A DNA stretch of 64,000 bases from Oceanisphaera litoralis (GTDB lineage Bacteria > Pseudomonadota > Gammaproteobacteria > Enterobacterales > Aeromonadaceae). Of this stretch, positions 38,674 to 48,974 are shown piece by piece. The notes below the pieces were generated by a model, which made no database searches, was not told the origin of the DNA, and was given only the letters and a program-made list of their open reading frames with translations. The DNA is taken from contig NZ_JAFBBE010000018.1 in NCBI RefSeq assembly GCF_016907015.1, forward strand, positions 1 through 64,000, given 5' to 3'. The position numbers and the translations under genes were made by a program. Each line of letters opens with the position of its first letter. The stretch's first letter is position 1.

Positions 38674-39597
38674 ATGAACACGACCGCGCCCACCCGCTAC
38701 CTTGGGCGCTTTGCCCCCTCGCCCAGCGGCCCCCTTCACTTCGGCTCTCTGATAGCCGCCCTCGGCAGCTATCTGCAAGCCAGAAGTCATCGGGGGCAAT
38801 GGTTGCTGCGTGTCGAAGATCTGGATCCGCCTCGGGAAGTTCCCGGGGCGGCCGATGCCATATTGCGCACCCTGGATGCCTTTGGCCTGCACTGGGATGG
38901 CACTGCCGTGTATCAGAGTCAGCGACTCGATGCCTACCGGGCCGTGCTGGACGATCTGGCCCGACGCGGGCTGACTTATCACTGTCATTGTACCCGCAAG
39001 ATGATAAGCGAAGCCGGTGGCTTTTATCGCGGCCATTGTCGTGATCTTGCTTTACCGGCCGAGCACGCGGCCCTCCGACTGGTCATGGACCAGCCGGTTT
39101 ACGGCTTTCATGACCGGCTGCAGGGGGACATCACTGTGCCCATCGCCCTGGCCGAAGAAGACTTTATCGTGCGCCGTCGCGACGGGCTCTACGCCTATAA
39201 TCTGGCGGTGGTGGTCGACGATGCCGAGGCGGGCATTACCGAGGTGGTACGGGGTGCCGATCTGCTCGATCCCACGGTGCGCCAGATTGCACTTTACCGG
39301 ATGCTGAATGCACCGGAACCCGGGTGGCTGCATCTGCCGCTGGCGCTGTATTCGGGCCATAAACTGTCCAAGCAGAATCACGCCCCGGCACTGGATGACC
39401 GGCAGCCGGGCAAGGCGCTCTGGCATGCGCTGCGTTTTCTCGGACAAGCCCCCCCACCGGCACTTTTTGGCGCCGGAGCGGCCGAACTACTGCACTGGGC
39501 CTGCCGTCACTGGCGTCTGGATCGGGTGCCCGGCAGACCAAATATCGAGCTGAAGTGCGCAGACAGTTCGCATTTTCAGCGCCCTGCGCTATTATAG
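38674..39597 (+). CDS. gluQ: Glutamyl-Q tRNA(Asp) synthetase
   Basis: Attaches glutamate to the queuosine base at the wobble position of tRNA-Asp. The protein has 307 aa. It is a truncated GluRS catalytic domain without an anticodon-binding domain. The HIGH-like motif is PLHFGSL, the zinc site uses CHCT..Y..HC (~108-126), and the KMSKS equivalent is [12 protein letters not shown] weak RBS and the 15-bp gap suggest expression coupled to dksA. The pcnB promoter candidate lies within its last codons. Confidence 0.96.
   Translation: MNTTAPTRYLGRFAPSPSGPLHFGSLIAALGSYLQARSHRGQWLLRVEDLDPPREVPGAADAILRTLDAFGLHWDGTAVYQSQRLDAYRAVLDDLARRGLTYHCHCTRKMISEAGGFYRGHCRDLALPAEHAALRLVMDQPVYGFHDRLQGDITVPIALAEEDFIVRRRDGLYAYNLAVVVDDAEAGITEVVRGADLLDPTVRQIALYRMLNAPEPGWLHLPLALYSGHKLSKQNHAPALDDRQPGKALWHALRFLGQAPPPALFGAGAAELLHWACRHWRLDRVPGRPNIELKCADSSHFQRPALL
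39567..39595 (+). promoter_or_regulatory. pcnB promoter candidate inside gluQ
   Basis: A -35 TTCGCA (39567-39572), a 17-bp spacer and a -10 TATTAT (39590-39595). Transcription would start near 39602, giving a leader of about 36 nt to the AUU start of pcnB. Confidence 0.4.
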
Positions 39598-39637
39598 TGC
39601 GCCGATTTTTTTAGCTTAAGGCCTTGCGAGGTGTCCT

Positions 39638-41026
39638 ATTTTTTCCCAGATTGCTGGCTTTTGTAGAAAGCTGCTTACCCGACAACAGGAGGCGTTGCCA
39701 TTGCAACCCGTGGTGCTGAAGCGCGACCAACATGGTATTTCGCGCCGACAAATCAGTGAAAACGCCCTCAAAGTACTGTATCGCCTGAACAAGGCGGGCT
39801 TCGATGCCTACCTGGTCGGTGGTGGTGTGCGTGACTTGCTGCTGGGTCGCCAGCCCAAGGATTTCGATGTCTCCACCAACGCCACCCCTGAACAGATCAA
39901 GCAGCTTTTCAGCAACTGCCGCCTGGTGGGTCGCCGTTTTCGCCTGGCCCATGTGCTGTTTGGTCGCGATGTGATCGAGGTGGCCACCTTCCGCGGCCAC
40001 CATCATCAGGTCAATACCAACAAAAACGTCTCGTCCCAGTCTTCCGAAGGCATGCTGCTGCGCGACAATGTCTATGGCACCATCGAAGAAGACGCAGAGC
40101 GCCGCGACTTTACCGTTAACGCCCTCTATTACAATATTGCCGATTTCAGCGTGGTCGGCTTTGCCAATGGCATCAAGGATCTGGAAGCTCGTCGTCTGGA
40201 ACTGATCGGTGACCCGGAAACCCGCTACCGGGAAGACCCGGTGCGCATGATCCGGGCGGTCCGTTTTTCCGCCAAGCTGGGTCTGACCATCAGCCCCCGC
40301 ACGGAAGCGCCCATTCACAACCTGGCGCCGCTGCTGGCCGACATTCCCCCGGCCCGATTGTTCGAAGAAACCCTCAAGCTGTTTCTTGCCGGCCACGGTC
40401 TGGAAACCTATCGTCAGTTGCAGCAATACGGCCTCTTTGCGCCGCTGTTTCCGGAAGCCGCCGAGGTGATGGGCACGGGCAAGAATCGCTACGGTCGCTT
40501 TATCGAGCTGGCGCTGACCAATACCGATGAACGTATCGCCCAGGAGATGCGGGTGACCCCGGCCTTCCTGTACGCCGCCCTGCTGTGGGGGCCGGTGGAA
40601 ACCCGCACCCAGGCCTTCATGAATGAAGGCGGCCTGAACCATTACGACGCTTTCATGCTGGCGACCGATGATGTGCTGGGTCGACAGGTGAAAACCGTCG
40701 CCATTCCTCGTCGTTTCAGCTCGGTGGTCCGCGATATCTGGCAACTGCAGGATCGTCTCACCAAGCGCAGCGGCAAGCGACCGCACCGTCTGCTCGAGCA
40801 TCCCAAGTTCCGCGCCGGCTACGACTTCTTGCTGCTGCGTGCCGAACTGGACCCGAGACTCAAGGAGCTGGCCGAATGGTGGACCGATTTTCAGGTCGCC
40901 AATCCGGTCGAGCGGCACCCGCAGGCCCGGAGCACACAAGATCGCCCTGCCACGGCCAGCGAGTCCGAACCGCGCAAGCCCCGCAAGCGGCCGCGTCGTC
41001 GTCCGCGTCGGAAAAAAGACGCGTGA
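39638..41026 (+). CDS. pcnB: Poly(A) polymerase I, AUU start codon
   Basis: Adds poly(A) tails to RNA 3' ends, marking them for decay. Catalytic features are LVGGGVRDLLLG, DFDVSTNATP, RRDFTVNAL and a basic tail ([17 protein letters not shown]). No ATG or GTG gives the full length, but an ATT at 39638 with GAGGTG upstream opens 19 more codons. These match the E. coli N-terminus (FxxxAxFCRKxLxR), whose start is the known rare AUU. From there the protein is 462 aa (E. coli 465). The TTG codons at 39695 and 39701 (AGGAGG upstream) are alternatives. folK overlaps the stop (GTGA). Confidence 0.9.
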   Translation: MFSQIAGFCRKLLTRQQEALPLQPVVLKRDQHGISRRQISENALKVLYRLNKAGFDAYLVGGGVRDLLLGRQPKDFDVSTNATPEQIKQLFSNCRLVGRRFRLAHVLFGRDVIEVATFRGHHHQVNTNKNVSSQSSEGMLLRDNVYGTIEEDAERRDFTVNALYYNIADFSVVGFANGIKDLEARRLELIGDPETRYREDPVRMIRAVRFSAKLGLTISPRTEAPIHNLAPLLADIPPARLFEETLKLFLAGHGLETYRQLQQYGLFAPLFPEAAEVMGTGKNRYGRFIELALTNTDERIAQEMRVTPAFLYAALLWGPVETRTQAFMNEGGLNHYDAFMLATDDVLGRQVKTVAIPRRFSSVVRDIWQLQDRLTKRSGKRPHRLLEHPKFRAGYDFLLLRAELDPRLKELAEWWTDFQVANPVERHPQARSTQDRPATASESEPRKPRKRPRRRPRRKKDA

Positions 41027-41511
41027 CCCCCGTCTTTGTCGCCCTCGGCGCCAACCTGGGCGAACCGCTGGCACACATCAGGGCGGCTCAGCTCGCCCTG
41101 GCCTCGCTGGCCACACCGGGCAGCCTGCGGCATTCGCCGCTGTACCGGAGTCTGCCCATGGGGCCGGCGGATCAGCCGCCCTATATCAACGGGGTATCGA
41201 TGTTTGATACCCGACTCGAGCCACATGAGCTGCTGGATGCGTTACAACGCATAGAGCAGGCCCACGGCCGGGTACGCAAGGAAGAACGCTGGGGGCCGCG
41301 CACCCTGGATCTGGACATGCTGCTCTATGGCGAACGCCACATAGAAGATGAACGGCTGACGGTCCCCCACTATGGCATGAAGCAACGGGAATTTGTGCTT
41401 TACCCGCTGGCGGATCTGGCCCCGGGCCTGATACTGCCTTGCGGCACTCCCCTGGCCCGGCTGCTGCAACAGTGCCCGGTCAACAGCATGACCCGACTGC
41501 CCCCGCAGTAA
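41023..41511 (+). CDS. folK: 2-amino-4-hydroxy-6-hydroxymethyldihydropteridine pyrophosphokinase
   Basis: Folate pathway enzyme that pyrophosphorylates hydroxymethyl-dihydropterin. The protein has 162 aa (E. coli 159). Motifs: [28 protein letters not shown], and the catalytic loop [15 protein letters not shown] with the metal-binding aspartates. The start is GTG at 41023, overlapping the pcnB TGA. The frame upstream is open but is just pcnB in another frame. It is followed by panB after 11 bp. Confidence 0.96.
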   Translation: MTPVFVALGANLGEPLAHIRAAQLALASLATPGSLRHSPLYRSLPMGPADQPPYINGVSMFDTRLEPHELLDALQRIEQAHGRVRKEERWGPRTLDLDMLLYGERHIEDERLTVPHYGMKQREFVLYPLADLAPGLILPCGTPLARLLQQCPVNSMTRLPPQ

Positions 41512-41522
41512 AGGAATCACTC

Positions 41523-42317
41523 ATGAATAAAATCACCACGGCGCACCTGCTGGCGATGAAACAGGCCCGGCAGAAAATCGCCATGATCACCGCCTACGAT
41601 GCCACCTTTGCCCAGCTGTTCGAACAGGCCGGCGTGCATGCCATTCTGATCGGCGACTCGCTCGGCATGGTGCTGCAGGGTGAAGACAGCACCCTCAAGG
41701 TGACGGTCGGGGATATCGCCTATCACACCAGATCTGTGGCCAATGGCTGTAAAAAATCGCTGATCGTCGCCGACATGCCGTTCATGAGTTACAGCAATCC
41801 GGAGCAGGCCTGTGCCAGCGCCGCCGCCCTGATGCGGGCCGGTGCCCACATGGTCAAGCTGGAAGGCGGCGACTGGCTGACCGAGACCGTCACCCAGCTG
41901 ACCCGACAGGGCATTCCGGTGTGCGGACACCTGGGCCTGACCCCGCAATCGGTACATGTGTTCGGCGGCTTCAAGCTGCAGGGCCGCGAGACCGAGCAGG
42001 CCGAGCAAATCAAACGCCATGCCGGGGCGCTGGAAGCCGCCGGCATTCAACTGCTGGTGCTGGAATGCGTGCCAAGCCGGCTTGCCGCCGACATCAGCCA
42101 GATGCTGAGCATACCGGTCATCGGCATCGGTGCCGGTGCCGATACCGACGGTCAGGTGCTGGTCATGCAGGATGCCCTGGGGCTCACCAGCGGCTATGTA
42201 CCCAGGTTTACCAAGAACTTCCTGGCCGATAACGGCAACGTCAGAGCCGCCATCGAAGCCTATGTGAGTGATGTGATCGAGGGCCGCTTCCCGGGCCCGG
42301 AACACAGTTTCAACTGA
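41523..42317 (+). CDS. panB: 3-methyl-2-oxobutanoate hydroxymethyltransferase
   Basis: First step of pantothenate synthesis, converting alpha-ketoisovalerate to ketopantoate with methylene-THF. The protein has 264 aa, as in E. coli. Motifs: [30 protein letters not shown] (metal), [19 protein letters not shown] and [21 protein letters not shown]. The RBS AAAGGAATCACTC precedes ATG. The folK-panB-panC run is compact (11 and 9 bp gaps) and links folate to coenzyme A supply. Confidence 0.98.
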   Translation: MNKITTAHLLAMKQARQKIAMITAYDATFAQLFEQAGVHAILIGDSLGMVLQGEDSTLKVTVGDIAYHTRSVANGCKKSLIVADMPFMSYSNPEQACASAAALMRAGAHMVKLEGGDWLTETVTQLTRQGIPVCGHLGLTPQSVHVFGGFKLQGRETEQAEQIKRHAGALEAAGIQLLVLECVPSRLAADISQMLSIPVIGIGAGADTDGQVLVMQDALGLTSGYVPRFTKNFLADNGNVRAAIEAYVSDVIEGRFPGPEHSFN

Positions 42318-42326
42318 GGACAGACA

Positions 42327-43175
42327 ATGCAGTTGGTCAGCACCCTGGATGAATTAAGAGCCGTCATCAACGGCTGGCGCCGTCACGGCGAGCGTATCGG
42401 CTTCGTACCCACCATGGGCAATTTGCACCAGGGGCACCTGGAGCTGGTCAAGCAGGCCAGACACCGCTGCGATCGCGTCGTGGTCAGTATCTTCGTCAAC
42501 CCGCTGCAGTTCGACCGGGCCACCGATCTCGACGCCTATCCGCGCACCCTGGAGCAGGACTGCGAGCGGCTGGGTGAACAGGCGGATATCGTCTTTACGC
42601 CCACGCCGGCGCTGATGTACCCGAACGGTCAGCAGCAGCAAACCCGGGTCGCGGTACCCGGCATCGCCGAAGTGCTGGAAGGTGCCCTGCGCCCGGGTCA
42701 CTTCGACGGTGTCAGCACTGTCGTATGCAAGCTGTTCAACCTGGTACAGCCGGATCTGGCCTGTTTCGGCGAAAAAGACTACCAGCAGCTGGCGCTGATC
42801 CGTAAAATGACCGCCGATCTGAATATGCCGGTCGAGATCCTGGGCGTGCCCACGGTACGCGCCGAAGACGGCCTGGCACTGAGTTCCCGCAACGGTTATC
42901 TGACCGATGCCGAACGTGCTCAGGCCCCCGAGCTTGCCGCCACCATGAACTGGCTGGCCGGTCGCCTGGCCGACGGCGAACGGGATATTGAACACCTGGC
43001 AGCAGCAGGCAGTGCTCGGCTGAACGACGCCGGTTTTCGCACCGACGGCATCGATATCGTCGATGCGGACAGCCTGCTGCCGTTAACAACGCAGAGTCGG
43101 GCCGTCGTCATCCTGATGGCCGCCTTTCTCGGCAAGGCCCGACTGATAGACAATAAAGTCGTGCCCCTGAAGTGA
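42327..43175 (+). CDS. panC: Pantothenate synthetase
   Basis: Joins pantoate and beta-alanine using ATP. The protein has 282 aa (E. coli 283). Motifs: [16 protein letters not shown] (HIGH-like), [39 protein letters not shown] and SSRNGYL. The RBS GAGGACAGACA precedes ATG. A 100-bp gap separates it from panD. Confidence 0.98.
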   Translation: MQLVSTLDELRAVINGWRRHGERIGFVPTMGNLHQGHLELVKQARHRCDRVVVSIFVNPLQFDRATDLDAYPRTLEQDCERLGEQADIVFTPTPALMYPNGQQQQTRVAVPGIAEVLEGALRPGHFDGVSTVVCKLFNLVQPDLACFGEKDYQQLALIRKMTADLNMPVEILGVPTVRAEDGLALSSRNGYLTDAERAQAPELAATMNWLAGRLADGERDIEHLAAAGSARLNDAGFRTDGIDIVDADSLLPLTTQSRAVVILMAAFLGKARLIDNKVVPLK

Positions 43176-43275
43176 CACTCAGCTGTCGCCAGGGAGGAGC
43201 CTGATTCCTCTTCTGTGTGCCGGCACCGAACCAGTAAGCCCTCGAGGCAGTAGTAAAAATGGAGACAAGATAACA

Positions 43276-43662
43276 ATGGACATGCAACGCATTATGCTCA
43301 GAGGCAAGCTGCACCAGGCCCGGGTCACCCACGCCGAGCTGAACTACGAAGGCTCCTGCGCCATCGATCAGGACCTGCTGGACGCGGTCAATATCCGCGA
43401 GTACGAGCAGATCGACATCTACAACATCGAAAACGGCGAGCGCTTTCATACCTACGCCATTTCCGGCGAACGTGGCTCCAGGATGATCTCGCTGAACGGC
43501 GCCGCCGCCCGCAAGGCCGCCGTGGGCGACCGCATCATCATCTGCGCCTATGCACCGATGAGCGAGCAGCAGATCGAAAGCTACGATCCCAATCTGGTGT
43601 ATCTGGATGCGGACAACAACATAGTACGCACCAGCAAGAACATCCCCCTGCAGTTGGCCTGA
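43276..43662 (+). CDS. panD: Aspartate 1-decarboxylase (pyruvoyl enzyme)
   Basis: Makes beta-alanine for pantothenate. The proenzyme has 128 aa and self-cleaves at the Gly-Ser bond in NYEGSCAID to form the pyruvoyl group; the GERG region and AYAPM are also conserved. The ATG at 43276 has GGAG 11 bases upstream. A second ATG two codons later would put the cleaved serine at residue 25 as in E. coli; both are possible. Expressed with panBC or from its own promoter. Confidence 0.96.
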   Translation: MDMQRIMLRGKLHQARVTHAELNYEGSCAIDQDLLDAVNIREYEQIDIYNIENGERFHTYAISGERGSRMISLNGAAARKAAVGDRIIICAYAPMSEQQIESYDPNLVYLDADNNIVRTSKNIPLQLA

Positions 43663-43688
43663 TCGCCACCATTACCCGCAGGTAACAG

Positions 43689-43718
43689 AAAAAAGGCAGC
43701 CAGTTGGCTGCCTTTTTT
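43689..43718. terminator. Bidirectional terminator between panD and yadH
   Basis: AAAAAAGGCAGCC, AGTT, GGCTGCCTTTTTT: a 13-bp perfect stem with A/T tracts on both sides. It serves the two convergent operons. Confidence 0.92.
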
Positions 43719-43721
43719 CAT

Positions 43722-44495
43722 TCAGGTGCGTAATCCACGCCCGGTGTGGATCAGATACCAGGCCAGCCCGTAGAACAGGGCGATAAAGCCGATGATGATG
43801 CCATAGGCCACGGTCAGCGGCACATCACTGATACCCAGAAAGCCGTAGCGGAAGGCGTTCACCATATAGAGCACCGGATTGGCGTGAGAAACGGCCTGCC
43901 AGAACTCGGGCAACAGATTGATGGAGTAGAAAACCCCGCCCAGATAGGTCAGCGGCGTCAGTATGAAGGTCGGAATGATGCTGATGTCGTCGAAGCTGCG
44001 GGCAAAAATGGCGTTGAGCAGCCCCGCCAGCGAGAACAGCACCGAGGTCAGAAACACGGTGAAGATGACGCTGAACAGGTGGCTTATCTGCAGGTCGACA
44101 AAAAACAGCGACACCAGGCTGACGATAAATCCCACCAGCAGGCCCCGCACCACGCCGCCGCCCACATAGCCGGCGATGATCACATAGGTCGGCACCGGCG
44201 CCACCAGCAGCTCTTCCACGTTGCGCTGAAACTTGCTGCTGAAGAACGACGAGGCCACGTTGGAATAGGAGTTGGTGATCACCGACATCATGATCAAACC
44301 CGGTACTATGAAGGCCATGTAGGAATGACCGCCCATCTCGCCGATACGGCTGCCGATCAGGTTGCCGAAAATCACGAAATACAGGGTCATGGTGATGGCC
44401 GGCGGCACCAGGGTCTGCACCCAGATCCGGGTAAAGCGTACGATTTCCCGGTGCAATATGCTGTTGAAAGCAACGTAATAGTGTTTTCCGCTCAT
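43722..44495 (-). CDS. yadH: ABC-2 type transporter permease, YadH-like
   Basis: Inner-membrane permease of 257 aa with about six membrane segments and the ABC-2 signature in its C-terminal half (TPLTYLGGVFYSINLLPEFWQAVSHANPVLYMVNAFRYG). The ATG overlaps the yadG stop (ATGA). E. coli YadGH is an uncharacterised ABC exporter; substrate unknown. The position next to panD matches E. coli. Confidence 0.92.
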   Translation of the reverse strand: MSGKHYYVAFNSILHREIVRFTRIWVQTLVPPAITMTLYFVIFGNLIGSRIGEMGGHSYMAFIVPGLIMMSVITNSYSNVASSFFSSKFQRNVEELLVAPVPTYVIIAGYVGGGVVRGLLVGFIVSLVSLFFVDLQISHLFSVIFTVFLTSVLFSLAGLLNAIFARSFDDISIIPTFILTPLTYLGGVFYSINLLPEFWQAVSHANPVLYMVNAFRYGFLGISDVPLTVAYGIIIGFIALFYGLAWYLIHTGRGLRT

Positions 44496-45415
44496 GCTGT
44501 CGCTCTCCCCTGCTCCACCAAGGTGACAAATAATTCTTCCAGTCGGTTGGCTTTGTTACGCATACTCAGCACCCGAATACCCTGCTCGTTGAGCTGGGCA
44601 AAGACGCCGTTCAACCCCTGATCTTTCTTTACTTCCACTTCAAGGGTGTGATCGTCCAGCAACTGCCAGTTGAAACCGGACAGAAAGGGTTCGCGGCAGT
44701 CGGTAGCCAGGTCCAGAATAAAGGTTTCCACGTTGAGTTTGCCGAGCAACCTCTTCATGCTGGTGTTCTCGACCAGGCGCCCCTTGTCGATGATGCCGAT
44801 ATTCCGGCACAGCATCTCCGCTTCTTCCAGATAGTGGGTAGTCAGTATGATGGTAATCCCCTGCTCGTTGATATCCTTGAGAAAATCCCACATGGCCCGG
44901 CGAATTTCGATATCCACCCCGGCGGTCGGCTCATCCAGAATCAATAGCTTGGGCTCGTGCATCAGCGCCCGGGCTATCATCAGTCGTCGCTTCATGCCAC
45001 CGGACAGGGTGCGGGCAGGAACATCACGCTTGTCCCACAGATCCAGCTGCTTCAGGTAGCGTTCTGCACGGATCTTGGCCTCTTTACGCTCAACCCCGTA
45101 CAGGCCGGCCTGGTTGACCACTATCTGGCCGACTTTTTCAAACTGGTTGAAGTTGAACTCCTGAGGCACCAGCCCAATCTGGGTCTTGGCCTGATTCAGC
45201 TGAGTATCGATATCGAAACCGAAGACCTTTACCTTGCCGGCCGTCTTGTTCACCAGAGAAGAAATAATACCTATGGTGGTGGATTTACCCGCCCCGTTGG
45301 GGCCGAGCAGGGCATAAAAATCGCCCTTGTTGACTGTTAGATTTATGCCTTTCAAGGCTTCTACACCACCGGTGTAGGTCTTGCGCAGGCCATCAATCTC
45401 CAGTGCTTTGGTCAT
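44492..45415 (-). CDS. yadG: ABC transporter ATPase, YadG-like
   Basis: ATPase of 307 aa (E. coli YadG 308) partnering YadH. Walker A GPNGAGKST (~37), Q-loop LVPQEFNFN, signature LSGGMKRRLMIARA, Walker B LLILDEPTAGVD and H-loop LTTHYLEEAE. I chose the ATG at 45415 (MTKALEIDGL), six bases after GGAG; another ATG four codons upstream is less well placed. Exporter-type architecture without any substrate-binding protein nearby. Confidence 0.93.
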   Translation of the reverse strand: MTKALEIDGLRKTYTGGVEALKGINLTVNKGDFYALLGPNGAGKSTTIGIISSLVNKTAGKVKVFGFDIDTQLNQAKTQIGLVPQEFNFNQFEKVGQIVVNQAGLYGVERKEAKIRAERYLKQLDLWDKRDVPARTLSGGMKRRLMIARALMHEPKLLILDEPTAGVDIEIRRAMWDFLKDINEQGITIILTTHYLEEAEMLCRNIGIIDKGRLVENTSMKRLLGKLNVETFILDLATDCREPFLSGFNWQLLDDHTLEVEVKKDQGLNGVFAQLNEQGIRVLSMRNKANRLEELFVTLVEQGRATA

Positions 45416-45507
45416 TATTGGCTCCATAGAAAAAAGACCCGAGGCAGGTAACGGGCAGAAGCCCGTCGTCCCGATCCCGGGCAGACTTAGCGAGTAAGCA
45501 AGAATAC

Positions 45508-46038
45508 TTAATCGAGCGGTATCACCTTGCCGATATAGGGCAGGTTGCGATAAAGCTGGGCATAATCGATGCCGTAGCCAACCACGAAATCGTCGGGAAC
45601 GGTAAAGCCGATCCAGTCTACCGGCACCTCCACTTCGCGCCGCTCGGGTTTGTCGAGCAGGGAGCAGATGGTCAGTGAGGCCGGGTTGCGCAGCGACAGT
45701 ATTTCCTTGACCTTGCTCAGGGTGTAGCCGGTATCGATGATGTCTTCGACGATCAACACATGCTTGCCGTGGATTTCGTCGTCCAGATCCTTGAGGATCC
45801 TCACGTCGCGGTTGCTTTCCATGCTGCTGCCGTAGCTGGAAGCGGTCATGAAATCGAGCCGTACCGGCAGGGTAAGCTGACGACACAAATCGGCCATAAA
45901 CACACAGGAGCCGCGCAGTAATCCGACCATCACCAGCTCGTCAACTCCCCGATAATGAGCGTTGATCTGCTCGCCCAGGGCCTGGATCCTGGCGGTTACT
46001 TCATCGGTGCTGATCAGGACTTCTACTCTGTGTTTCAT
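45508..46038 (-). CDS. hpt: Hypoxanthine phosphoribosyltransferase
   Basis: Purine salvage enzyme converting hypoxanthine (and guanine) to IMP/GMP with PRPP. The protein has 176 aa (E. coli 178). Motifs: [14 protein letters not shown], the catalytic PRPP loop [14 protein letters not shown] and [20 protein letters not shown]. The RBS GGAGCTAAACA precedes ATG. In E. coli hpt and yadG flank can (carbonic anhydrase); can is absent here, leaving a 92-bp gap. Confidence 0.96.
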   Translation of the reverse strand: MKHRVEVLISTDEVTARIQALGEQINAHYRGVDELVMVGLLRGSCVFMADLCRQLTLPVRLDFMTASSYGSSMESNRDVRILKDLDDEIHGKHVLIVEDIIDTGYTLSKVKEILSLRNPASLTICSLLDKPERREVEVPVDWIGFTVPDDFVVGYGIDYAQLYRNLPYIGKVIPLD

Positions 46039-46118
46039 TGTTTAGCTCCGTTGGGCCTGACATGCCCGACTGTGATTAAAGCGGTATTCTAACGGAATTC
46101 TCGCTTATCTTCATATCC

Positions 46119-46135
46119 GGCGTGAGGGGTGAATG
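46119..46135 (+). repeat. Short GTGAGGG heptamer relic
   Basis: GGCGTGAGGGGTGAATG lies immediately after the ubiX stop. It has about two degenerate copies of the heptamer found elsewhere in the window. Confidence 0.55.
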
Positions 46136-46136
46136 G

Positions 46137-46769
46137 TCACTTATGGCCGTAACCCCAGCGTGGCACCAGCTCCTGCTCCACCTCGAGGTGATCCAGAATA
46201 CGCGCCACCATGAAATCGACCAGATCCGCTATGGTGCGCGGCTGATGATAAAACCCGGGTGAGGCCGGCATTATGGTCACGCCCAGACGCGCCAGCTTGA
46301 GCAGATTTTCCAGATGCAGCGCCGAAAAGGGCGACTCTCGCGGCACCAGGATCAACTGGCCCTTTTCCTTGATCACCACATCGGCGGCGCGCTCGATCAG
46401 ATTGTCGGACGCGCCACTGGCGATGGACGCCACCGTCCCCATGGAGCAGGGGCAAATCACCATGCGCCGGGGGGCACCCGAGCCGGAAGCCACCGGCGAA
46501 AACCACTCTTCCTTGCCATAGACTTGCAACTGCTCCGCCGCCGCCTGATAACGCTCGCTCAGCAGGGCCGCCACTTGTTCCGGCTTGCCCGGCCACTGCT
46601 CGCCTTCTTCGGTGGCCAGTACCACTCGCGCGGCGCTGGACACCAAAAGGTGCACCTGGATGCCGGCGGCCAGCAGCCGCCCCAGCAGCGCCAGCGCATA
46701 GGGGGCGCCGGACGCGCCGGACAGGGCCAGGGTTATTTGTCGATGACGCGGGTATTTATGCGCAGACAT
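46137..46769 (-). CDS. ubiX: Flavin prenyltransferase UbiX
   Basis: Makes prenylated FMN, the cofactor of UbiD decarboxylase in ubiquinone synthesis. The protein has 210 aa (E. coli 189). Motifs: [20 protein letters not shown] (FMN/phosphate binding), [27 protein letters not shown] and [23 protein letters not shown]. The RBS GGAGG lies inside the end of mpl, with which it overlaps by 14 bp; translation is likely coupled. Confidence 0.96.
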   Translation of the reverse strand: MSAHKYPRHRQITLALSGASGAPYALALLGRLLAAGIQVHLLVSSAARVVLATEEGEQWPGKPEQVAALLSERYQAAAEQLQVYGKEEWFSPVASGSGAPRRMVICPCSMGTVASIASGASDNLIERAADVVIKEKGQLILVPRESPFSALHLENLLKLARLGVTIMPASPGFYHQPRTIADLVDFMVARILDHLEVEQELVPRWGYGHK

Positions 46770-48129
46770 GAGCCGCCTCCAGTGCCTGCAGCAGCCGATC
46801 GTGAATGCCGCCGAAGCCGCCGTTGCTCATCACCAGTATCTGATCGCCCGGCTGCGCCGCCTCGACCAGGGCGGAAATCAGCACGTCCAGCTCCTCGAAC
46901 ATCCGTCCCCGGGGGCAGGCATCGGCCACCGCCGCCAGATCCCAGTTCAGGCCCGGGGGCCGGAACAGATAGGTCTGATCCGCCGCTTGCAGCGAGTCTG
47001 CCAGGGGCTGCTGATGCACCCCCATCTTCATGGTGTTGGAACGGGGCTCCAGCACCGCCAGTACCCGGCCGGCGGCTTGCGCCTTCACCCGAGCCCTGAG
47101 CCCGGTCAGGGTCCATTCGATGGCAGTGGGGTGATGGGCAAAATCGTCCCATACCCGAATGCCGGCCACCTCGCCTTTCAGTTCCATCCGTCGCTTCGGC
47201 GACACGAACAGGCATAGCGACTTGATGGCTTCCGCCACCGGCACCCCCGCATGACGGGCCGCCGCCAGCGCCATCAGGCCGTTGTGCACGTTATGCAGGC
47301 CGATACAGCCCCAGCGCACCTCGCCCATCGGTTTGCCGTCGAGCAGCACCATAAAGTGCCCGCCATCGGCTTGCAGGGGCTCGGCCTGCCACAGACCCTC
47401 TTCACCCAGATATTCCACCTCGCTCCAGCACCCCATGGCCAGCACCTGGTCCAGCGCCGGTGTGCGGGTGGGCACCAGCACCCGGCCATGGCCGGGTACC
47501 ATCCGCAACAGATGATGAAACTGCCGCTGGATAGCCGCCAGATCGTCGAAAATATCGGCATGATCAAACTCGAGATTGTTGAGGATCAGGGTGCTGGGGC
47601 GATAGTGGACAAACTTGGATCGCTTGTCGAAGAAGGCGCTGTCGTATTCGTCGGCCTCGATCACGAAGAAGGGCGCCTCGCCCAGGCGGGCGGACACCTC
47701 GAAGTTGCCGGGCACGCCACCGATCAGAAAGCCGGGCGCCAGGCCGCAGTCTTCCAGGATCCAGGCCAGCATGCCGGCGGTGGTGGTTTTGCCATGGGTG
47801 CCGGCCACCGCCAGCACCCAGCGATCCTGCAGCACATGCTCCAGCAGCCACTGGGGGCCCGAGGTATAGGGAATGCGACGATCCAGCACCGCCTCCACAC
47901 AGGGGTTGCCCCGGCTCATGGCATTGCCCACCACCACCAGATCCGGCGCCGGATCCAGCTGGGCGGGATCGTAGCCTTCAATCAGTGCTATGCCCTGCGC
48001 TTCAAGCTGGGTGCTCATCGGCGGATAGACATTGGCATCGCTGCCGGTGACGCTATAGCCCAGCTGTTTGGCCAGTACCGCCAGCCCGCCCATGAAGGTG
48101 CCGCAAATACCGAGAATATGAATGTGCAT
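46756..48129 (-). CDS. mpl: UDP-MurNAc:L-Ala-gamma-D-Glu-mDAP ligase
   Basis: Murein tripeptide ligase for cell-wall recycling. The protein has 457 aa, as in E. coli. Motifs: the N-terminal [14 protein letters not shown]-binding [13 protein letters not shown] (~110), [27 protein letters not shown] and FAHHPTA. I chose the ATG at 48129 ([10 protein letters not shown]), where the family begins; an upstream ATG is 13 codons longer. It is divergent from ppa. Confidence 0.97.
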   Translation of the reverse strand: MHIHILGICGTFMGGLAVLAKQLGYSVTGSDANVYPPMSTQLEAQGIALIEGYDPAQLDPAPDLVVVGNAMSRGNPCVEAVLDRRIPYTSGPQWLLEHVLQDRWVLAVAGTHGKTTTAGMLAWILEDCGLAPGFLIGGVPGNFEVSARLGEAPFFVIEADEYDSAFFDKRSKFVHYRPSTLILNNLEFDHADIFDDLAAIQRQFHHLLRMVPGHGRVLVPTRTPALDQVLAMGCWSEVEYLGEEGLWQAEPLQADGGHFMVLLDGKPMGEVRWGCIGLHNVHNGLMALAAARHAGVPVAEAIKSLCLFVSPKRRMELKGEVAGIRVWDDFAHHPTAIEWTLTGLRARVKAQAAGRVLAVLEPRSNTMKMGVHQQPLADSLQAADQTYLFRPPGLNWDLAAVADACPRGRMFEELDVLISALVEAAQPGDQILVMSNGGFGGIHDRLLQALEAAHVCA

Positions 48130-48215
48130 AAAATGCCCTTGGCTACTGTATTGCACGCATTCTAACAATCCGCCGTCGCTTTGGGCACTTGTATGGTGAT
48201 CTGTGCGACAGCGGT

Positions 48216-48221
48216 TATAAT
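48216..48221 (+). promoter_or_regulatory. ppa -10 element candidate
   Basis: A perfect TATAAT preceded by GT and followed by GTGCGCCCGG, a GC-rich discriminator suggesting growth-rate control. No good -35 is visible at 17 bp. The leader would be about 110 nt and contains a 12-bp direct repeat AACTCGGTTATC twice (48279-48302). Confidence 0.4.
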
Positions 48222-48334
48222 GTGCGCCCGGTAACCGTTAACCATTTGTATAACAGATGTCCCCCGGCAAGGGTGATAAACTCGGTTATCAACTCGGTTA
48301 TCAACCCGTCACAGACAACACTAAAGGAAACGTC

Positions 48335-48865
48335 ATGAGCCTGAACCAGGTACCGGCCGGAAAGAGCCTGCCCGAAGATATCTATGTAGTGATCGAGATC
48401 CCGCAGAATGCCGATCCCATCAAATATGAAGTAGATAAAGACACAGGGGCGATTTTTGTCGACCGTTTCATGTCTACCCCCATGTTCTATCCCTGCAACT
48501 ACGGCTACGTAAACCAGACTCTGTCTCTGGACGGTGACCCGGTTGACGTACTGGTACCCACGCCGCACCCGCTGGTGCCCGGCTCCGTGATCCGCTGCCG
48601 CCCGGTGGGCGTACTGAAGATGACCGACGAGTCCGGTGAAGACGCCAAGATAGTGGCGGTGCCGCACAGCAAGCTGACCAAGGAATACGACCATATTCAG
48701 GACGTCAACGACCTGCCCGAGCTGCTCAAGGCCCAGATCAAGCACTTCTTCGAGCGCTACAAGGAGCTGGAAGCCAACAAATGGGTGAAAGTGGAAGGCT
48801 GGGAAGATAAAGCCTCGGCCGTTGCCGAGATCATCAGCTCCGCCGAGCGTTACAACCAGGCCTGA
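48335..48865 (+). CDS. ppa: Inorganic pyrophosphatase
   Basis: Cytoplasmic family I pyrophosphatase that drives biosynthetic reactions by removing PPi. The protein has 176 aa, as in E. coli. Motifs: [48 protein letters not shown] (catalytic DxDPxD) and KVEGW near the C-terminus. The RBS AAAGGAAACGTC precedes ATG; upstream in-frame codons have no support. Confidence 0.98.
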   Translation: MSLNQVPAGKSLPEDIYVVIEIPQNADPIKYEVDKDTGAIFVDRFMSTPMFYPCNYGYVNQTLSLDGDPVDVLVPTPHPLVPGSVIRCRPVGVLKMTDESGEDAKIVAVPHSKLTKEYDHIQDVNDLPELLKAQIKHFFERYKELEANKWVKVEGWEDKASAVAEIISSAERYNQA

Positions 48866-48887
48866 TTGCCTGCTGGTGACAAAACGT

Positions 48888-48915
48888 AAAAAGAGCACTT
48901 CGGTGCTCTTTTTTT
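48888..48915. terminator. Intrinsic terminator after ppa (bidirectional)
   Basis: AAAAAGAGCAC, TTCG, GTGCTCTTTTT plus further T. It has an ideal UUCG tetraloop and tracts on both sides, 23 bp after ppa and 60 bp after the small minus-strand gene. Confidence 0.93.
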
Positions 48916-48974
48916 ATGCCGGCGACGAACGCCGCAGACAGCAGATATTGCGAACGGAACCCGGCCTGCGGGGC

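Noticed and set aside
45416-45507. Expected can (carbonic anhydrase) gene between yadG and hpt
   Set aside because: The gap is only 92 bp and has no coding frame; the gene is simply absent from this position.
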